A stretch of DNA of 64,000 nucleotides from the NCBI RefSeq assembly GCF_025989145.1, contig NZ_JAPDNQ010000001.1, positions 2,294,001 through 2,358,000 of the forward strand, in the 5' to 3' direction. A program made the position numbers and the translations under genes. The notes beneath the pieces are model-generated. The model ran no database searches and was not told where the DNA came from. It saw only the letters and a program-made list of their open reading frames with translations. Source of the stretch: Microbacterium sp. SSM24 (GTDB lineage Bacteria > Actinomycetota > Actinomycetes > Actinomycetales > Microbacteriaceae). Positions 31,396-40,492 of the stretch are shown piece after piece (within the stretch, counting starts at the first letter, position 1; each line of letters opens with the position of its first letter).

Positions 31396-32718
31396 TCAGG
31401 CGCGAGCGGCCTCCGACACGCGACGAGCGGCGGCGAGAGCCTGCTCGAGGTCGGCCTTGAGGTCTTCGATGTTCTCGAGACCCAGCGACAGGCGCACGAG
31501 GCCGGGCGTGACGCCCGTCGTGAGCTGCTGCTCGGGCGTGAGCTGCGAGTGCGTGGTCGACGCCGGGTGGATGACGAGCGAGCGCACGTCTCCGATGTTG
31601 GCGAGGTGGCTGAAGAGCGTGAGCGAGTTGACGAACTCGCGCCCGGCCTCGACACCGCCCTTGAGCTCGAACGACAGCACCGCGCCGACGCCCTTGGGGG
31701 CGTACTTGTTCGCGGCGGCGTACCAGGGCGACGTCGGCAGGCCCGAGTAGTTGACCGAGGCGACATCCGCCTGGTTCTCGAGCCACTCGGCGATCTCCTG
31801 GGCGTTCTGCACGTGTCGCTCGATGCGCAGCGACAGCGTCTCGATGCCCTGGATGAGCAGCCACGCGCTCTGCGGCGCGATGGCGGCGCCGAGGTCGCGC
31901 AGCAGCTGAACGCGCGCCTTGATGATGTAGGCCAGTCCGTCGCCGACAGCCGCGGTGTACGAGGCGCCGTGGTACGAGGGGTCGGGCACCGTGAGGCCGG
32001 GGAACTTGTCGACGTTCTCGGACCATTTGAAGGTTCCGCCGTCGACGATCACGCCGCCGATGACCGTGCCGTGGCCGCCGAGGAACTTCGTCGCCGAGTG
32101 GATGACGATGTCGGCGCCGTGCTCGAACGGCTTGATGAGGTACGGCGTCGCGATCGTGTTGTCGACGATCAGCGGGATGCCGTTGTCGTGTGCGACGTCG
32201 GCGACCGTGCGGATGTCGAGCACGTTGATCTTCGGGTTGCCGATCGTCTCGGCGAAGAAGAGCTTCGTGTTCGGGCGCACCGCGGCACGCCACTCCTCGG
32301 GGTCGTCCTGGTTCTCGACGAACGTCGTCTCGATGCCGAGCTTGGCCAGCGTGTACTTGAAGAGGTTGTACGTGCCGCCGTAGATCGAGCTCGACGACAC
32401 GATGTGGTCGCCCGCCTCGGCGATGTTCAGCACCGCGAACGTCTCGGCGGCCTGGCCGCTGGCGACGAGGAGGGCACCGGTGCCCCCTTCGAGCGCAGCC
32501 AGGCGCTCCTCGACGACGGCCTGCGTCGGGTTCTGGATGCGCGTGTAGATGTTGCCGAACTCGGCGAGCGCAAACAGGTTCGCGGCGTGCTCGGCGTTGT
32601 CGAACACGTACGACGTGGTCTGGTAGATCGGGGTCGCACGAGCCTTCGTCACCGGATCGGGCTGGGCGCCGGAGTGGATCTGCTTGGTCTCGAAGCGCCA
32701 GTTCTCGGGTGCGGACAT
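31396..32718 (-). CDS. metY: O-acetylhomoserine aminocarboxypropyltransferase (sulfhydrylase), 440 aa
   Basis: PLP enzyme that joins sulfide to O-acetylhomoserine to give homocysteine. [29 protein letters not shown] opens the protein; [45 protein letters not shown] (PLP lysine in SATKF) and [19 protein letters not shown] are characteristic of the Cys/Met metabolism PLP family. Length is normal. It converges on the toroid-like gene, and has its own promoter region with an operator-like repeat upstream. It uses the product of metX encoded nearby. Confidence 0.95.
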   Translation of the reverse strand: MSAPENWRFETKQIHSGAQPDPVTKARATPIYQTTSYVFDNAEHAANLFALAEFGNIYTRIQNPTQAVVEERLAALEGGTGALLVASGQAAETFAVLNIAEAGDHIVSSSSIYGGTYNLFKYTLAKLGIETTFVENQDDPEEWRAAVRPNTKLFFAETIGNPKINVLDIRTVADVAHDNGIPLIVDNTIATPYLIKPFEHGADIVIHSATKFLGGHGTVIGGVIVDGGTFKWSENVDKFPGLTVPDPSYHGASYTAAVGDGLAYIIKARVQLLRDLGAAIAPQSAWLLIQGIETLSLRIERHVQNAQEIAEWLENQADVASVNYSGLPTSPWYAAANKYAPKGVGAVLSFELKGGVEAGREFVNSLTLFSHLANIGDVRSLVIHPASTTHSQLTPEQQLTTGVTPGLVRLSLGLENIEDLKADLEQALAAARRVSEAARA

Positions 32719-32762
32719 GGTGTGCTCCTGCGGGTTCGGGTGGTGGAGGCGGGATGCTCCGA

Positions 32763-32808
32763 CCGGTTCGACAGTACGGAACCGGCCCTGCTGTCAACAA
32801 CGAACCGG
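32763..32808 (-). promoter_or_regulatory. metY promoter with CCGGTTC operator-like repeats
   Basis: On the minus strand TTGACA (32797-32792) and TACTGT (32776-32771) form -35/-10 elements 15 bp apart. The half-site GAACCGG occurs three times in the plus strand context: CCGGTTC 32763-32769 and GAACCGG 32779-32785 form an inverted repeat with a 9-bp spacer overlapping the -10, and GAACCGG 32802-32808 lies just upstream of the -35. This is a good repressor layout, although no regulator is identified. Confidence 0.55.
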
Positions 32809-32854
32809 AAATGTGACGTAACCTCACCCGTCCGCGCCGGGGGCGCCGCGTGGG

Positions 32855-32860
32855 TAGCGT
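32855..32860 (+). promoter_or_regulatory. leaderless promoter -10 (TAGCGT) for the SDR gene
   Basis: TAGCGT, six bases, then ATG 32867. Confidence 0.6.
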
Positions 32861-32866
32861 GGAGGC

Positions 32867-33661
32867 ATGACGATCAGACGTGCAGTGGTGACCGGGGCGA
32901 GCTCGGGAATCGGGGCGGCGACCGCGCGGGCGCTGCGGACCCGCGGGTGGGAGGTCGTGGCCGTGGCCCGCCGCGCCGACCGGCTGGCGGAGCTCGAAGC
33001 GGCGACCGGTGCCGTGGCGTTCGCGGCCGATCTGACCTCCGACACCGACGTGGCGGCGATCGCCGCATTCCTCGAAGACCTCGGCCCGGTGCACTCGCTC
33101 GTGCACGTGGCCGGCGGCGCGCGCGGCGCCGATCGCGTCGAGGACGGCAGGGTCGCCGACTGGCAGTGGATGTTCGACGTGAACGTGCTCTCGGCGCAGC
33201 GCCTCGTGGCGGCGCTCCTCCCACAGCTGCGGCGCGCGGCCGCACAGGACGGGCACGCCGACGCGCTGTTCGTCACCTCGACTGCGGCGCAGACGGCGTA
33301 TGCCGGCGGCTCGGGGTACAACGCCGCGAAGGCGGGCGAGGCGATGATCGCCCACGCGCTGCGCCTCGAACTCAACGGCGAGCCCATCCGCGTGATCGAG
33401 ATCGCACCGGGCATGGTCTACACGGAGGAGTTCACCGCGAATCGGCTCGGAGGCGACACCGCCGCTGCGGAGCGCGTGTACGACGGGGTGCAGGCTCCGC
33501 TCACCGCCGAGGATGTCGCCGACGTGATCGCGTACGCGCTCGATGCTCCCGCACACGTCAACCTCGACCTCGTGACCATGCGCCCCGTGGCCCAGTCCGC
33601 GCAGCACCTGCTCGCGCGAGGACCGCTCCGTGCCCGCACCGAGGAGGCGCCGCACGCATGA
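32867..33661 (+). CDS. short-chain dehydrogenase/reductase, 264 aa
   Basis: NAD(P)-dependent oxidoreductase of the classical SDR fold. TGASSGIGAATARALRTRG is the cofactor loop near residue 10; VAGGA, FDVNVL, and the catalytic Ser and YxxxK in FVTSTAAQTAYAGGSGYNAAKAGE are all present. The Arg residues after the first glycine loop (ARRADR) suggest NADP. The substrate is unknown. It is coupled to the AlaX-like gene by a four-base ATGA overlap. Confidence 0.93.
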   Translation: MTIRRAVVTGASSGIGAATARALRTRGWEVVAVARRADRLAELEAATGAVAFAADLTSDTDVAAIAAFLEDLGPVHSLVHVAGGARGADRVEDGRVADWQWMFDVNVLSAQRLVAALLPQLRRAAAQDGHADALFVTSTAAQTAYAGGSGYNAAKAGEAMIAHALRLELNGEPIRVIEIAPGMVYTEEFTANRLGGDTAAAERVYDGVQAPLTAEDVADVIAYALDAPAHVNLDLVTMRPVAQSAQHLLARGPLRARTEEAPHA

Positions 33662-34515
33662 ACCCGACGTCGATCACGTACCCCTCGGGCGCTGTGACCT
33701 CCACGGGGACGGTGGTGCACGTCACCGAGGCCGGCGATGGCCGCACGGCGGTCGTGCTGGATGCGACCGCCTTCCACCCGGTCGACACCGCGTGGCCGGA
33801 TCAGCCCGCCGACCGTGGCACGCTGCGTGCGGGCGGTCGCGTGTTCGAGGTCGTGGACGCCGTCGTGGGGGCGTCGGACGGCGGCGAGCTCCTCCTCGGG
33901 CCCGACGTGCCCGTGCGCACCGGCACCGAGGGCTGGACCTTCGTCGTCGCGCACCTGATCGAGGGCGAGGCTCCGCTTGTGGGAGCGGATGCCGCGGTCG
34001 ACGTCGACGCGGACCACCGCGCCGCGCTCTCGGCGGGGCACACCGCCTGCCACCTGGCCTCGCTCGCCCTCGATACCGCTCTCGCCGATGCGTGGCGCAA
34101 GGAGGTGCCGGCGGACGCGCTCGGCGCCCCGGCGTTCGATGCGCTCGCGATCTCGGAGTCCCGCATCCTCCCGGATGCCTCGCGCGACGTGTACCGGATC
34201 GGCAAGTCGCTGCGCCGGAAGGGGTTCGATCCGGCCGCGCTCGATGACCTCCCCGGTCTCGCCGCGCGGGTGAACGCCCGCCTCGCGGAGTGGGTCGCTG
34301 CGGGTGGAGCCGTGCACATCGAGGTGGAGGGCCCCGCGCTCGCCGACCGCCGCACCTGGGTGTGCGAGCTGCCGGGCGCACAGGCCCGCATCCCGTGCGG
34401 CGGAACGCACCTCGCGTCGCTCGCCGAGCTCGAGACGGTATCGGTGGCGTTCGCGCTCACTCCCGTCGAGGGCGGCATCGAGCTGGTGATGACGACGACC
34501 GCGACCCGTCGCTGA
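33658..34515 (+). CDS. AlaX-like alanyl-tRNA editing/metal-dependent hydrolase-type protein, 285 aa
   Basis: Related to the free-standing editing domain of alanyl-tRNA synthetase. Zinc-binding motifs are HTACH in SAGHTACHLASLALD (the HxxxH site) and CGGTH in IPCGGTHLASLAELETVSV near the C-terminus, as in AlaX proteins. It could hydrolyse mischarged Ser- or Gly-tRNA(Ala), although an additional 70-residue N-terminal beta domain resembles the second AlaRS domain. It is translationally coupled to an SDR gene, an odd pairing with no clear functional link. Confidence 0.8.
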   Translation: MNPTSITYPSGAVTSTGTVVHVTEAGDGRTAVVLDATAFHPVDTAWPDQPADRGTLRAGGRVFEVVDAVVGASDGGELLLGPDVPVRTGTEGWTFVVAHLIEGEAPLVGADAAVDVDADHRAALSAGHTACHLASLALDTALADAWRKEVPADALGAPAFDALAISESRILPDASRDVYRIGKSLRRKGFDPAALDDLPGLAARVNARLAEWVAAGGAVHIEVEGPALADRRTWVCELPGAQARIPCGGTHLASLAELETVSVAFALTPVEGGIELVMTTTATRR

Positions 34516-34535
34516 CGGGCCGGGCGCGGCATCCG

Positions 34536-35996
34536 CTACTCGGCGGCCTCTTCGGGGAGGGTGTCGGCGAACGCGACCTTCGGGACGAAGAACAGCAGGA
34601 CCGCGGCGAGGAATCCGCCGGCCGCGCAGATCGACCAGACGGCCATGTAGCCGCCGAGCGACGCGGCCGTCTCGCTCGCGACGATGCCCGCGCCTGCGGC
34701 GAGCACCACACCGAAGACGGCGGAGGCGAACGTGCCGCCGATCGTCTTCGTCGTGTTGGTGAGCGCCGAGGCGATGCCCGTCTGTCCGTGGGGCGCCGCG
34801 GCGGCCGCTGCCGCGGGCAGGGCGCCGACGAGCGCGCCGGAGCCGAGCCCGGCGATGCTGAGGTTGAGCAGCACCTGCCACAGCTCGACGTGGAACGGCA
34901 GGAACAGGGCGTAGCCGACGCCGACGAGCGCAGACGCGACGATCAGGATCGCGCGCGGGTTGGCGCGGCGGGAGGTCACCGCGAAGAGGATCGCGCCGAC
35001 GATCAGCGACACGAGATAGATGCCGATCACATACGAGCGCTGCTCGGCGTCGAGGCCGAGACCGTAGCCGAGTGAGGAGTCGGTGCCCGCGTACGTCGAG
35101 AGCGGACCCTGCGCACCGAGCAGGCTGATGCCGACGAGGAACGCCGTCGCCTGGACCGGCCACATCTCGGGTCGGCGGAGCACGCGCATGTCGATCGCGG
35201 GGTCGGGCTGACGCAGCTCGAAGAAGACGAAGACGACGAACGCGACGATCCCGAGCGCGAGCAGCAGCCACACCAGCGCGAAGCCCGCGCCGTTGAGGCG
35301 AAGGAACGTGAGCGAACTGGTGACCAGCAGCAGACCGAACGCCAGGATGACGAAGCCCCACGTGTCCAGTCGCCGCCCGCGCACCGGCTCGGACTCCGGC
35401 ACCCCCAGCCAGATCACGAGGCACACCAGGGTCACCGCGATCGCCGGGACCATGAGCGTCAACGTCAGGTCCTGCGTCGCGGTGAAGATGCGGCCCGCGG
35501 CGAGGGCGCCGATGATCGCTCCGGCCTGGAGCCCCACGACGAGGAGTCCGGCCGCACGCCGGGTCATCGACACACCGCGGTTCTGACGACGGCCGCGCTC
35601 GAAGATCAGCGCGATCTCGAGCGGCAGCCACACGACGTAGAAGCCCTGGAGCGCCCACGCGATCAGGAAGCTCCAGAAATCGCCGGCGAACGCCAGCCAC
35701 CAGCTCGCGCCCGCGGTGAGGATCGCGGCGATCAGCAGGATGCGCTTGTGGCCGTACATGTCGCCGAGCTTCGCGAGCACCGGCACGACCAGCGCCGAGA
35801 GCAGCAGCTGCGCCGCCTCGAACCAGTTCACGTCGGAATCGTGGATGCCCAGCTGGTCGACGATGTCGCTGAACAGCGGCACGTAGTAGCCCTGCAGGAT
35901 GCCGCTGGTCACCTCCACCAGGACGAACCAGCCGATGAGTCCGGCGGTGATGCCGAGGGCGGAACCGCGCAGGCGGTCGACGGCGGAGGGAGTCAC
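34536..35996 (-). CDS. MFS transporter, DHA2 (14-helix drug exporter-like), 486 aa
   Basis: A large MFS protein with about 14 predicted helices. [36 protein letters not shown] and [23 protein letters not shown] (motif A: GDMYGHKR) are typical of EmrB/QacA-type exporters, as is the late [21 protein letters not shown] segment. The GTG start at 35994-35996 lies seven bases after a TAGTGT -10, so the mRNA is probably leaderless; longer reading would overlap the divergent ung leader. The substrate is unknown. Confidence 0.85.
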   Translation of the reverse strand: MTPSAVDRLRGSALGITAGLIGWFVLVEVTSGILQGYYVPLFSDIVDQLGIHDSDVNWFEAAQLLLSALVVPVLAKLGDMYGHKRILLIAAILTAGASWWLAFAGDFWSFLIAWALQGFYVVWLPLEIALIFERGRRQNRGVSMTRRAAGLLVVGLQAGAIIGALAAGRIFTATQDLTLTLMVPAIAVTLVCLVIWLGVPESEPVRGRRLDTWGFVILAFGLLLVTSSLTFLRLNGAGFALVWLLLALGIVAFVVFVFFELRQPDPAIDMRVLRRPEMWPVQATAFLVGISLLGAQGPLSTYAGTDSSLGYGLGLDAEQRSYVIGIYLVSLIVGAILFAVTSRRANPRAILIVASALVGVGYALFLPFHVELWQVLLNLSIAGLGSGALVGALPAAAAAAAPHGQTGIASALTNTTKTIGGTFASAVFGVVLAAGAGIVASETAASLGGYMAVWSICAAGGFLAAVLLFFVPKVAFADTLPEEAAE

Positions 35997-36003
35997 GTGG
36001 CAG

Positions 36004-36009
36004 ACACTA
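36004..36009 (-). promoter_or_regulatory. leaderless promoter -10 (TAGTGT) for the MFS gene
   Basis: On the minus strand TAGTGT, seven bases, then GTG at 35996-35994. Confidence 0.55.
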
Positions 36010-36019
36010 CCGGGCGGCC

Positions 36020-36025
36020 TAGGGT
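36020..36025 (+). promoter_or_regulatory. -10 element (TAGGGT) upstream of ung
   Basis: TAGGGT is followed after six bases by GTG 36032, which opens a 16-codon ORF in a different frame from ung. Confidence 0.5.
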
Positions 36026-36031
36026 GGGTGC

Positions 36032-36082
36032 GTGCGCGAAACGAGGGATCCGGTGCGAGGCGGAGCGGCCGCATGGCGATGA
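36032..36082 (+). CDS. putative leaderless upstream ORF overlapping ung, 16 codons
   Basis: Reads [16 protein letters not shown] and stops at TGA 36080-36082, ten bases inside the ung frame. Its GTG is placed exactly as in other leaderless genes of this window. If ribosomes start there, they would pass over the ung start, so it may dampen or couple ung translation. It may also be coincidental. Confidence 0.3.
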   Translation: MRETRDPVRGGAAAWR

Positions 36083-36771
36083 CGCTGGCCGAGCTGGCAG
36101 ACGCCGGACTCGTCGATCCCGAGTGGGCCGCCGCGCTCACCCCGGTCGCACCCGACATCGCGGACCTCGGCGAGCGGCTGCGCGCCGAGGTCGCCGCCGG
36201 ACGCTCCTACCTTCCCGCGGGCGACCGCGTGCTCCGGGCGTTCCAGCGACCGCTGTCGGGGGTGCGGGTTCTCATCGTCGGACAGGATCCGTACCCGACG
36301 CCGGGGCATCCGATCGGCCTCTCGTTCGCCGTCGACCCCCAGGTGCGTCCGCTGCCGCGCAGCCTCTCGAACATCTACCAGGAGCTCGAGGCCGATCTCG
36401 GTGTGCCGCGCGCCGAGCACGGCGACCTCTCGGCGTGGAGCGACCAGGGCGTCATGCTGCTCAACCGCGTGCTCACCGTCGCGCCCGGGCAGCCCGCCTC
36501 CCACCGCGGCTGGGGGTGGGAGCGCGTCACCGAGCACGCGATCCGCACCCTCGCGGATCGTGGCGGTCCGCTCGTCGCGATCCTGTGGGGGAAGGATGCC
36601 GCGAACCTGCGTCCGCTGCTCGGGTCGACGCCGATCATCGAGTCCGCGCATCCGTCGCCGCTGTCAGCCCGCCGAGGATTCTTCGGCTCCCGGCCGTTCT
36701 CCCGGACGAACACCCTGCTCGAGGAGCAGGGCGCCGCGCCCGTGGACTGGGCGCTGCCGGCCCGAGCGTAG
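36073..36771 (+). CDS. ung: uracil-DNA glycosylase, 232 aa
   Basis: Family-1 UDG, removing uracil from DNA. The catalytic loop is [22 protein letters not shown] (GQDPYP, with the general-base Asp), followed by [28 protein letters not shown] and the minor-groove loop [26 protein letters not shown] 36073 is preferred because of a GGCGGAG ribosome site; an in-frame GTG at 36028 is too close to the -10. Its TAG stop forms part of the -10 hexamer of the next gene. Confidence 0.96.
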   Translation: MAMTLAELADAGLVDPEWAAALTPVAPDIADLGERLRAEVAAGRSYLPAGDRVLRAFQRPLSGVRVLIVGQDPYPTPGHPIGLSFAVDPQVRPLPRSLSNIYQELEADLGVPRAEHGDLSAWSDQGVMLLNRVLTVAPGQPASHRGWGWERVTEHAIRTLADRGGPLVAILWGKDAANLRPLLGSTPIIESAHPSPLSARRGFFGSRPFSRTNTLLEEQGAAPVDWALPARA

Positions 36772-36774
36772 GCT
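36769..36774 (+). promoter_or_regulatory. leaderless promoter -10 (TAGGCT) overlapping the ung stop
   Basis: TAGGCT, six bases, then ATG 36781. The TAG of this hexamer is the stop codon of ung. Confidence 0.6.
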
Positions 36775-36780
36775 GGCGGC

Positions 36781-37398
36781 ATGCTCGAGGAGGAATACGA
36801 TCGCGACCGCCGGCGGCTGCCGCAGCACCTGCGTCGCCTTCCTGAACCGGAGCGGCCGTTCACGTTCGAGATCCGGCCCGTCGCCGAGGGCGACATCCCC
36901 GACATCCGGGAGATCTACAACTACTACGTGACCAACTCCGTCGTGACGTTCGACGAGAAGAAGTGGTCGCTGGCGCAGTGGCGGGAGAAGCGCGAGTTCC
37001 TCCGCAAGCTCGACCTGCCGTTCCTCGTCGCGGAGTCGCCCAGCGGGCAGATCCTCGGATACGCGCTCGTGCAGCCCATGTCCAGCAAGTCGGCGTACCG
37101 CTTCTCGGTCGAGAACTCGATCTACCTGGGTCAGGCGGCCACCGGGAAGGGACTGGGCAAGGCGCTGCTGATCGCCCTCATCGCCGCGTGCGAGCAGATC
37201 GGCATCCGCCAGATGGTGGCGGTGATCAGCGACAAGGGCGCCGAGGGCTCGGTCGCCCTGCACGAGAAGCTGGGCTTCGTCGAGGTCGGCCGCATGGGTC
37301 GCGTCGGGTTCAAGTTCGGCCGATGGCTCGGCACGATCTACATGCAGAAGGAGCTCAAGCCGGTGAAGAAGCAGAAGCGGAGCTTGTTCTCCCGCTGA
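36781..37398 (+). CDS. GNAT N-acetyltransferase (phosphinothricin-acetyltransferase-like), 205 aa
   Basis: Acetyl-CoA-dependent N-acetyltransferase. After a charged N-terminal extension the GNAT domain starts at FEIRPVAEGDIPDIREIYNYYVTNSVVTFDEK, a pattern typical of phosphinothricin/methionine-sulfoximine acetyltransferases; the acetyl-CoA loop is YLGQAATGKGLGKALLIALIAACEQIGIRQMVAVI. A Lys/Arg-rich tail (KPVKKQKRSLFSR) is unusual and may bind membrane or nucleic acid. The true substrate is unknown. Confidence 0.88.
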   Translation: MLEEEYDRDRRRLPQHLRRLPEPERPFTFEIRPVAEGDIPDIREIYNYYVTNSVVTFDEKKWSLAQWREKREFLRKLDLPFLVAESPSGQILGYALVQPMSSKSAYRFSVENSIYLGQAATGKGLGKALLIALIAACEQIGIRQMVAVISDKGAEGSVALHEKLGFVEVGRMGRVGFKFGRWLGTIYMQKELKPVKKQKRSLFSR

Positions 37399-37404
37399 CC
37401 GGCG

Positions 37405-37800
37405 TCACGCGTTCGCGGAGCGGCTCCAGTCCCGCACGGCATCGATGAGGTCGCGCCAGGCGCCGACGACCTCGTGGTCGGGCAGCTCCGCCTCGCGTTC
37501 GACCTGCTCGCCGCAGCGGGCGCGGATCCACCACGTGAACCGGTCGGCGCCGGGTCCGTCGCTCGCGTCGGCGCGGACCGCAGCAGCCACGTCCGCCGGG
37601 GCATCCCAGGGGCACTGCGTGATGAGAGCGATCCAGTCGGATGCCTCGGCATCGCCGGGTTCGGCGAGCCAGCGTTTGGTGAGCCCGGCGAAGCCGCCGG
37701 TGCGCGTCACAGCGACCTCGACGGGCGCGTTGGCGGCGTCGGGCGCGCTGGGCGCGTCGGGCCGCGACGGCTCAGCCTCGCTGCTCTGCGGCTCGCTCAT
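37405..37800 (-). CDS. emfourin-type inhibitor of the adjacent M4 protease, 131 aa
   Basis: Small acidic cytoplasmic protein: an Asp/Ser/Pro-rich N-terminus, then VEVAVTRTGGFAGLTKRWLAE, and late GADRFTWWIRARCGEQVEREAELPDHEVVGAWRDLIDAVRDWS. The TRTGGFAG start of the conserved part and its place immediately after a protealysin-like gene match emfourin, the proteinaceous inhibitor of protealysin-like proteases. The gene begins 29 bp inside the 3' end of the protease gene, so production is tied to the protease. The inhibitor role is by homology and context. Confidence 0.8.
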   Translation of the reverse strand: MSEPQSSEAEPSRPDAPSAPDAANAPVEVAVTRTGGFAGLTKRWLAEPGDAEASDWIALITQCPWDAPADVAAAVRADASDGPGADRFTWWIRARCGEQVEREAELPDHEVVGAWRDLIDAVRDWSRSANA

Positions 37801-38848
37801 CGTCGATCACGCCGACGCCGACCCATCCGGACCGCACGGCGGACACCTCCTCCGACTCCTCACCGTACTCCGACGCTGCGGCCGCCAGGGTGGCGCGGGC
37901 GAAGGCGGTGAAGTCGGCCGAGGACGACAGCGTGCCGGTCGTGATCGTGCGGTACCAGATCAGCCCGGCGCGCTCCCACGCCTTGCCGCCGAGCGCGGTC
38001 GCGATCAGGTAGAACGCGTGATTCGGGATGCCGGAATTGATGTGCACGCCGCCGTTGTCGTCGCGGGTCTCGACGTAGTCGCGCATGTGCGCCGGCTGGG
38101 GATCGCGGCCGAGGACGTCGTCGTCGTAGGCCGTGCCGGGGGCGGCGAGCGAGCGCAGCGCGTCGCCCTGGACCGCGTCGGTGAAGATGCCCTCGCCGAT
38201 GAGCCACGACGCCTGGTCGGCGGTCTGCCCGAGTGCGTGCTGCTCGGCCAGCGCGCCGAACACATCGGCGATCGACTCGTTCAGCGCACCGGACTGACCG
38301 CGGTAGACCAGGCCTCCCTCGTCTTCGATCACCCCGTGGGCCAACTCGTGCGCGATGACGGTGAGCGAGTTCGTGAAGCCCGTGAAGACCTCGCCGTCGC
38401 CGTCGCCGAACACCATGCGCTCGCCGTTCCAGAACGCGTTGTCGTAGTCCTGGCCGTAGTGGACGGTGGCCAGAAGCGCACCGCCGGCGCCGTCGAGGCT
38501 GTTGCGGCCCCACGCGTCCCACAGGAAGTCGAACGTCGCCCCCAGCCCGTCGAAGGCCTCGTCGGCGGCGGCATCGCCCGTCGCGGGATCGTCTTCGCCG
38601 CGCACTCTCACTCCGGGCAGCACCTCGCGCTCCTGCGCGTCCGAGATCTCGCGGTCGGGAGCGGGCGTCGTCTCGGCGACGAGCGTGCCGTCATCCTCGA
38701 TCGACAGCCGCAGGCGCGAGCGGACCGGACGGTAGTGCCGTGGCGCGGCGAGCGTCGACCGGGCGGCCTCGGCGGCGCGTGCCCACGTGGGCTCCTGCAC
38801 GGCGGCGATGCGGGCGAGCAGGTACGGGGGGACGATCGCGTGGGCCAT
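37772..38848 (-). CDS. protealysin-like M4 zinc metalloprotease, 358 aa
   Basis: Thermolysin-family peptidase of the protealysin type. A short propeptide opens with MAHAIVPPYLLARIAAVQ (the protealysin N-terminal motif, no signal peptide), followed by the mature domain: LTVIAHELAHGVIEDEGGLVYRGQSGALNESIADVFG gives the HEXXH zinc ligands and the third ligand Glu (NESIAD), and GVHINSGIPNHAFY supplies the transition-state His. The lack of a signal sequence suggests an intracellular role or non-classical export. It is leaderless (TAGCCT, six bases, ATG) and overlaps its inhibitor gene. Confidence 0.92.
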   Translation of the reverse strand: MAHAIVPPYLLARIAAVQEPTWARAAEAARSTLAAPRHYRPVRSRLRLSIEDDGTLVAETTPAPDREISDAQEREVLPGVRVRGEDDPATGDAAADEAFDGLGATFDFLWDAWGRNSLDGAGGALLATVHYGQDYDNAFWNGERMVFGDGDGEVFTGFTNSLTVIAHELAHGVIEDEGGLVYRGQSGALNESIADVFGALAEQHALGQTADQASWLIGEGIFTDAVQGDALRSLAAPGTAYDDDVLGRDPQPAHMRDYVETRDDNGGVHINSGIPNHAFYLIATALGGKAWERAGLIWYRTITTGTLSSSADFTAFARATLAAAASEYGEESEEVSAVRSGWVGVGVIDDERAAEQRG

Positions 38849-38854
38849 GCTCCG

Positions 38855-38860
38855 AGGCTA
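38855..38860 (-). promoter_or_regulatory. leaderless promoter -10 (TAGCCT) for the M4 protease
   Basis: On the minus strand TAGCCT, six bases, then ATG 38848-38846. Confidence 0.6.
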
Positions 38861-38915
38861 GCCCCGGCCTCCGACGAGGCGGACTCGGGTGAGCGACGAC
38901 GCCGGCGTCGCCGGG

Positions 38916-39707
38916 TCAGGCGCTCGGGTCGATCACGGGGATCGACGCCAGCAGGCGCCGCGTGTAGGCGACCTGCGGCTGGAGCAGCACCTTCTCGGTG
39001 GGGCCCTCCTCCACGATGCGGCCGTCCTTCATCACGACCACCTCGTCGCACAGGTTCTGCACGACCCCGATGTCGTGCGAGACCATCACGAGCGTGATCC
39101 CGTCGCGAGCGCGGAGCTCGCCCAGCAGCGCGAGGATCTGCGCCCGCACGGTGACGTCGAGCGCCGACAGCGGCTCGTCGCCGACCAGCAGCCGGGGACG
39201 GTGCGCGATCGCCCGGGCGAGAGCGATGCGCTGCCGCTGCCCGCCCGAGAACTCGTGCGGGAACCGGTTCGCCATCGCGGCTTCCAGGCCGACATCCTCG
39301 AGCACCTCGCGCACGCGCGCACGTCGGTCGCCGTCGATCCCGAGCGCCCACAGCGGCTCGCCGACGATCCGGCCGACGCTCATGCGCGGGTCGAGCGACG
39401 CATACGGGTCCTGGAACACGATGCCGGTCTGCCGGCGGAGCCAGTGGAGCGACCGGGCGCCCGCGGTCGCGTCCACGACCCGCCCGTCGAACTCGACCGT
39501 GCCGCCGGTGGGGGTGTCGAGGCCGAGCAGCAGCCGCACCAGCGTCGACTTGCCCGAACCCGATTCGCCGATGATGCCGACCGCCGAGCCCTCGGCCACG
39601 TCGAGGTCGGCGTCCTCGAGGCCGGTCGTGAAGACGCGAGGGCCGAAGACCGTGGCTTTCGGCGCGGGGTAGCGGCGGGTGAGCCCGCGCGCTCGCACGA
39701 GGCTCAT
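38916..39707 (-). CDS. oligopeptide ABC transporter ATP-binding protein (DppF/OppF-like), 263 aa
   Basis: Second ATPase of the peptide importer. Walker A is [19 protein letters not shown], the signature is [39 protein letters not shown] (ABC signature and Walker B), and [26 protein letters not shown] carries the switch His. It is the fifth and last gene of the unit and overlaps the preceding ATPase gene by four bases (ATGA). The C-terminal oligopeptide-specific extension is short. Confidence 0.93.
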   Translation of the reverse strand: MSLVRARGLTRRYPAPKATVFGPRVFTTGLEDADLDVAEGSAVGIIGESGSGKSTLVRLLLGLDTPTGGTVEFDGRVVDATAGARSLHWLRRQTGIVFQDPYASLDPRMSVGRIVGEPLWALGIDGDRRARVREVLEDVGLEAAMANRFPHEFSGGQRQRIALARAIAHRPRLLVGDEPLSALDVTVRAQILALLGELRARDGITLVMVSHDIGVVQNLCDEVVVMKDGRIVEEGPTEKVLLQPQVAYTRRLLASIPVIDPSA

Positions 39708-40492
39708 GCCGTGCCTCCCGGGCGCCACAGCGTCGCAGTCGCATCGCGCAGCAGACCCTGCGTGACGGGCGAGACCGGCGCGGTGAGGAGGGTCGAGACC
39801 GGGGCATCCTCCACGACCCTGCCGTCTTCGAGCACGACCCCGTGCGTCGCGATCTGCGACAGCACGGCGAGGTCGTGGGTGATGAACACGAGCGACATGC
39901 CGTCGTCGCGCACGAGCGACAGCAGCAGGTCGAGGATCTCCGCCTGGATCGTCACGTCGAGCGCCGTCGTCGGCTCGTCGGCGATCAGCAGTCGCGGCCG
40001 GCACGCGAGCGCCATCGCGATTGCGACGCGCTGACGCTGACCGCCCGACAGCTGGTGCGGGTAGCGCGACACGATCCGCTCGGGATCGGGCAGGGCGACC
40101 CGGGCGGCCTCGGCGATCGCGCGGGCCGCGGCATCCTTCTTCGACGCCTTCTCGTGGATGCGGATCGACTCGGCGATCTGCCGCCCCACGGTGCGGATCG
40201 GGTTGAGCGCGGTCCGCGGCTCCTGGAACACTATGCCGATCTCGTCGCCGCGCAGCTCGGCCAGCTCGCGGTCGGTCAGGCCGATCAGCTCGCGACCGTT
40301 CCAGCGGATGCTGCCGCTCGCCGTCGCCCCGTCGGGGAGCAGTCCGAGCACGGCGAGCGCGGTGAGCGACTTGCCCGAGCCGGACTCCCCGATGAGCCCG
40401 ACGCGAGCGCCGTCGGGCACCGAGAACGACACCCCGTCGACGACCCGTCTGCCCTGGATGTCGATCGTGAGGCCTTCCACCTCGAGCGTCAC
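39704..40492 (-). CDS. oligopeptide ABC transporter ATP-binding protein (DppD/OppD-like), 262 aa
   Basis: First ATPase of the importer: [21 protein letters not shown] (Walker A), [66 protein letters not shown] (signature, Walker B) and [26 protein letters not shown]. The GTG start (40490-40492) overlaps the DppC stop by four bases. Heterodimer formation with the following ATPase is expected. Confidence 0.93.
   Translation of the reverse strand: MTLEVEGLTIDIQGRRVVDGVSFSVPDGARVGLIGESGSGKSLTALAVLGLLPDGATASGSIRWNGRELIGLTDRELAELRGDEIGIVFQEPRTALNPIRTVGRQIAESIRIHEKASKKDAAARAIAEAARVALPDPERIVSRYPHQLSGGQRQRVAIAMALACRPRLLIADEPTTALDVTIQAEILDLLLSLVRDDGMSLVFITHDLAVLSQIATHGVVLEDGRVVEDAPVSTLLTAPVSPVTQGLLRDATATLWRPGGTA

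Noticed and set aside
32719..32866. SAM riboswitch in the metY leader
   Set aside because: The leader is only about 50 nt from the likely transcription start, and I see none of the conserved SAM-I, SAM-II or SAM-IV core sequences; a protein operator fits better.
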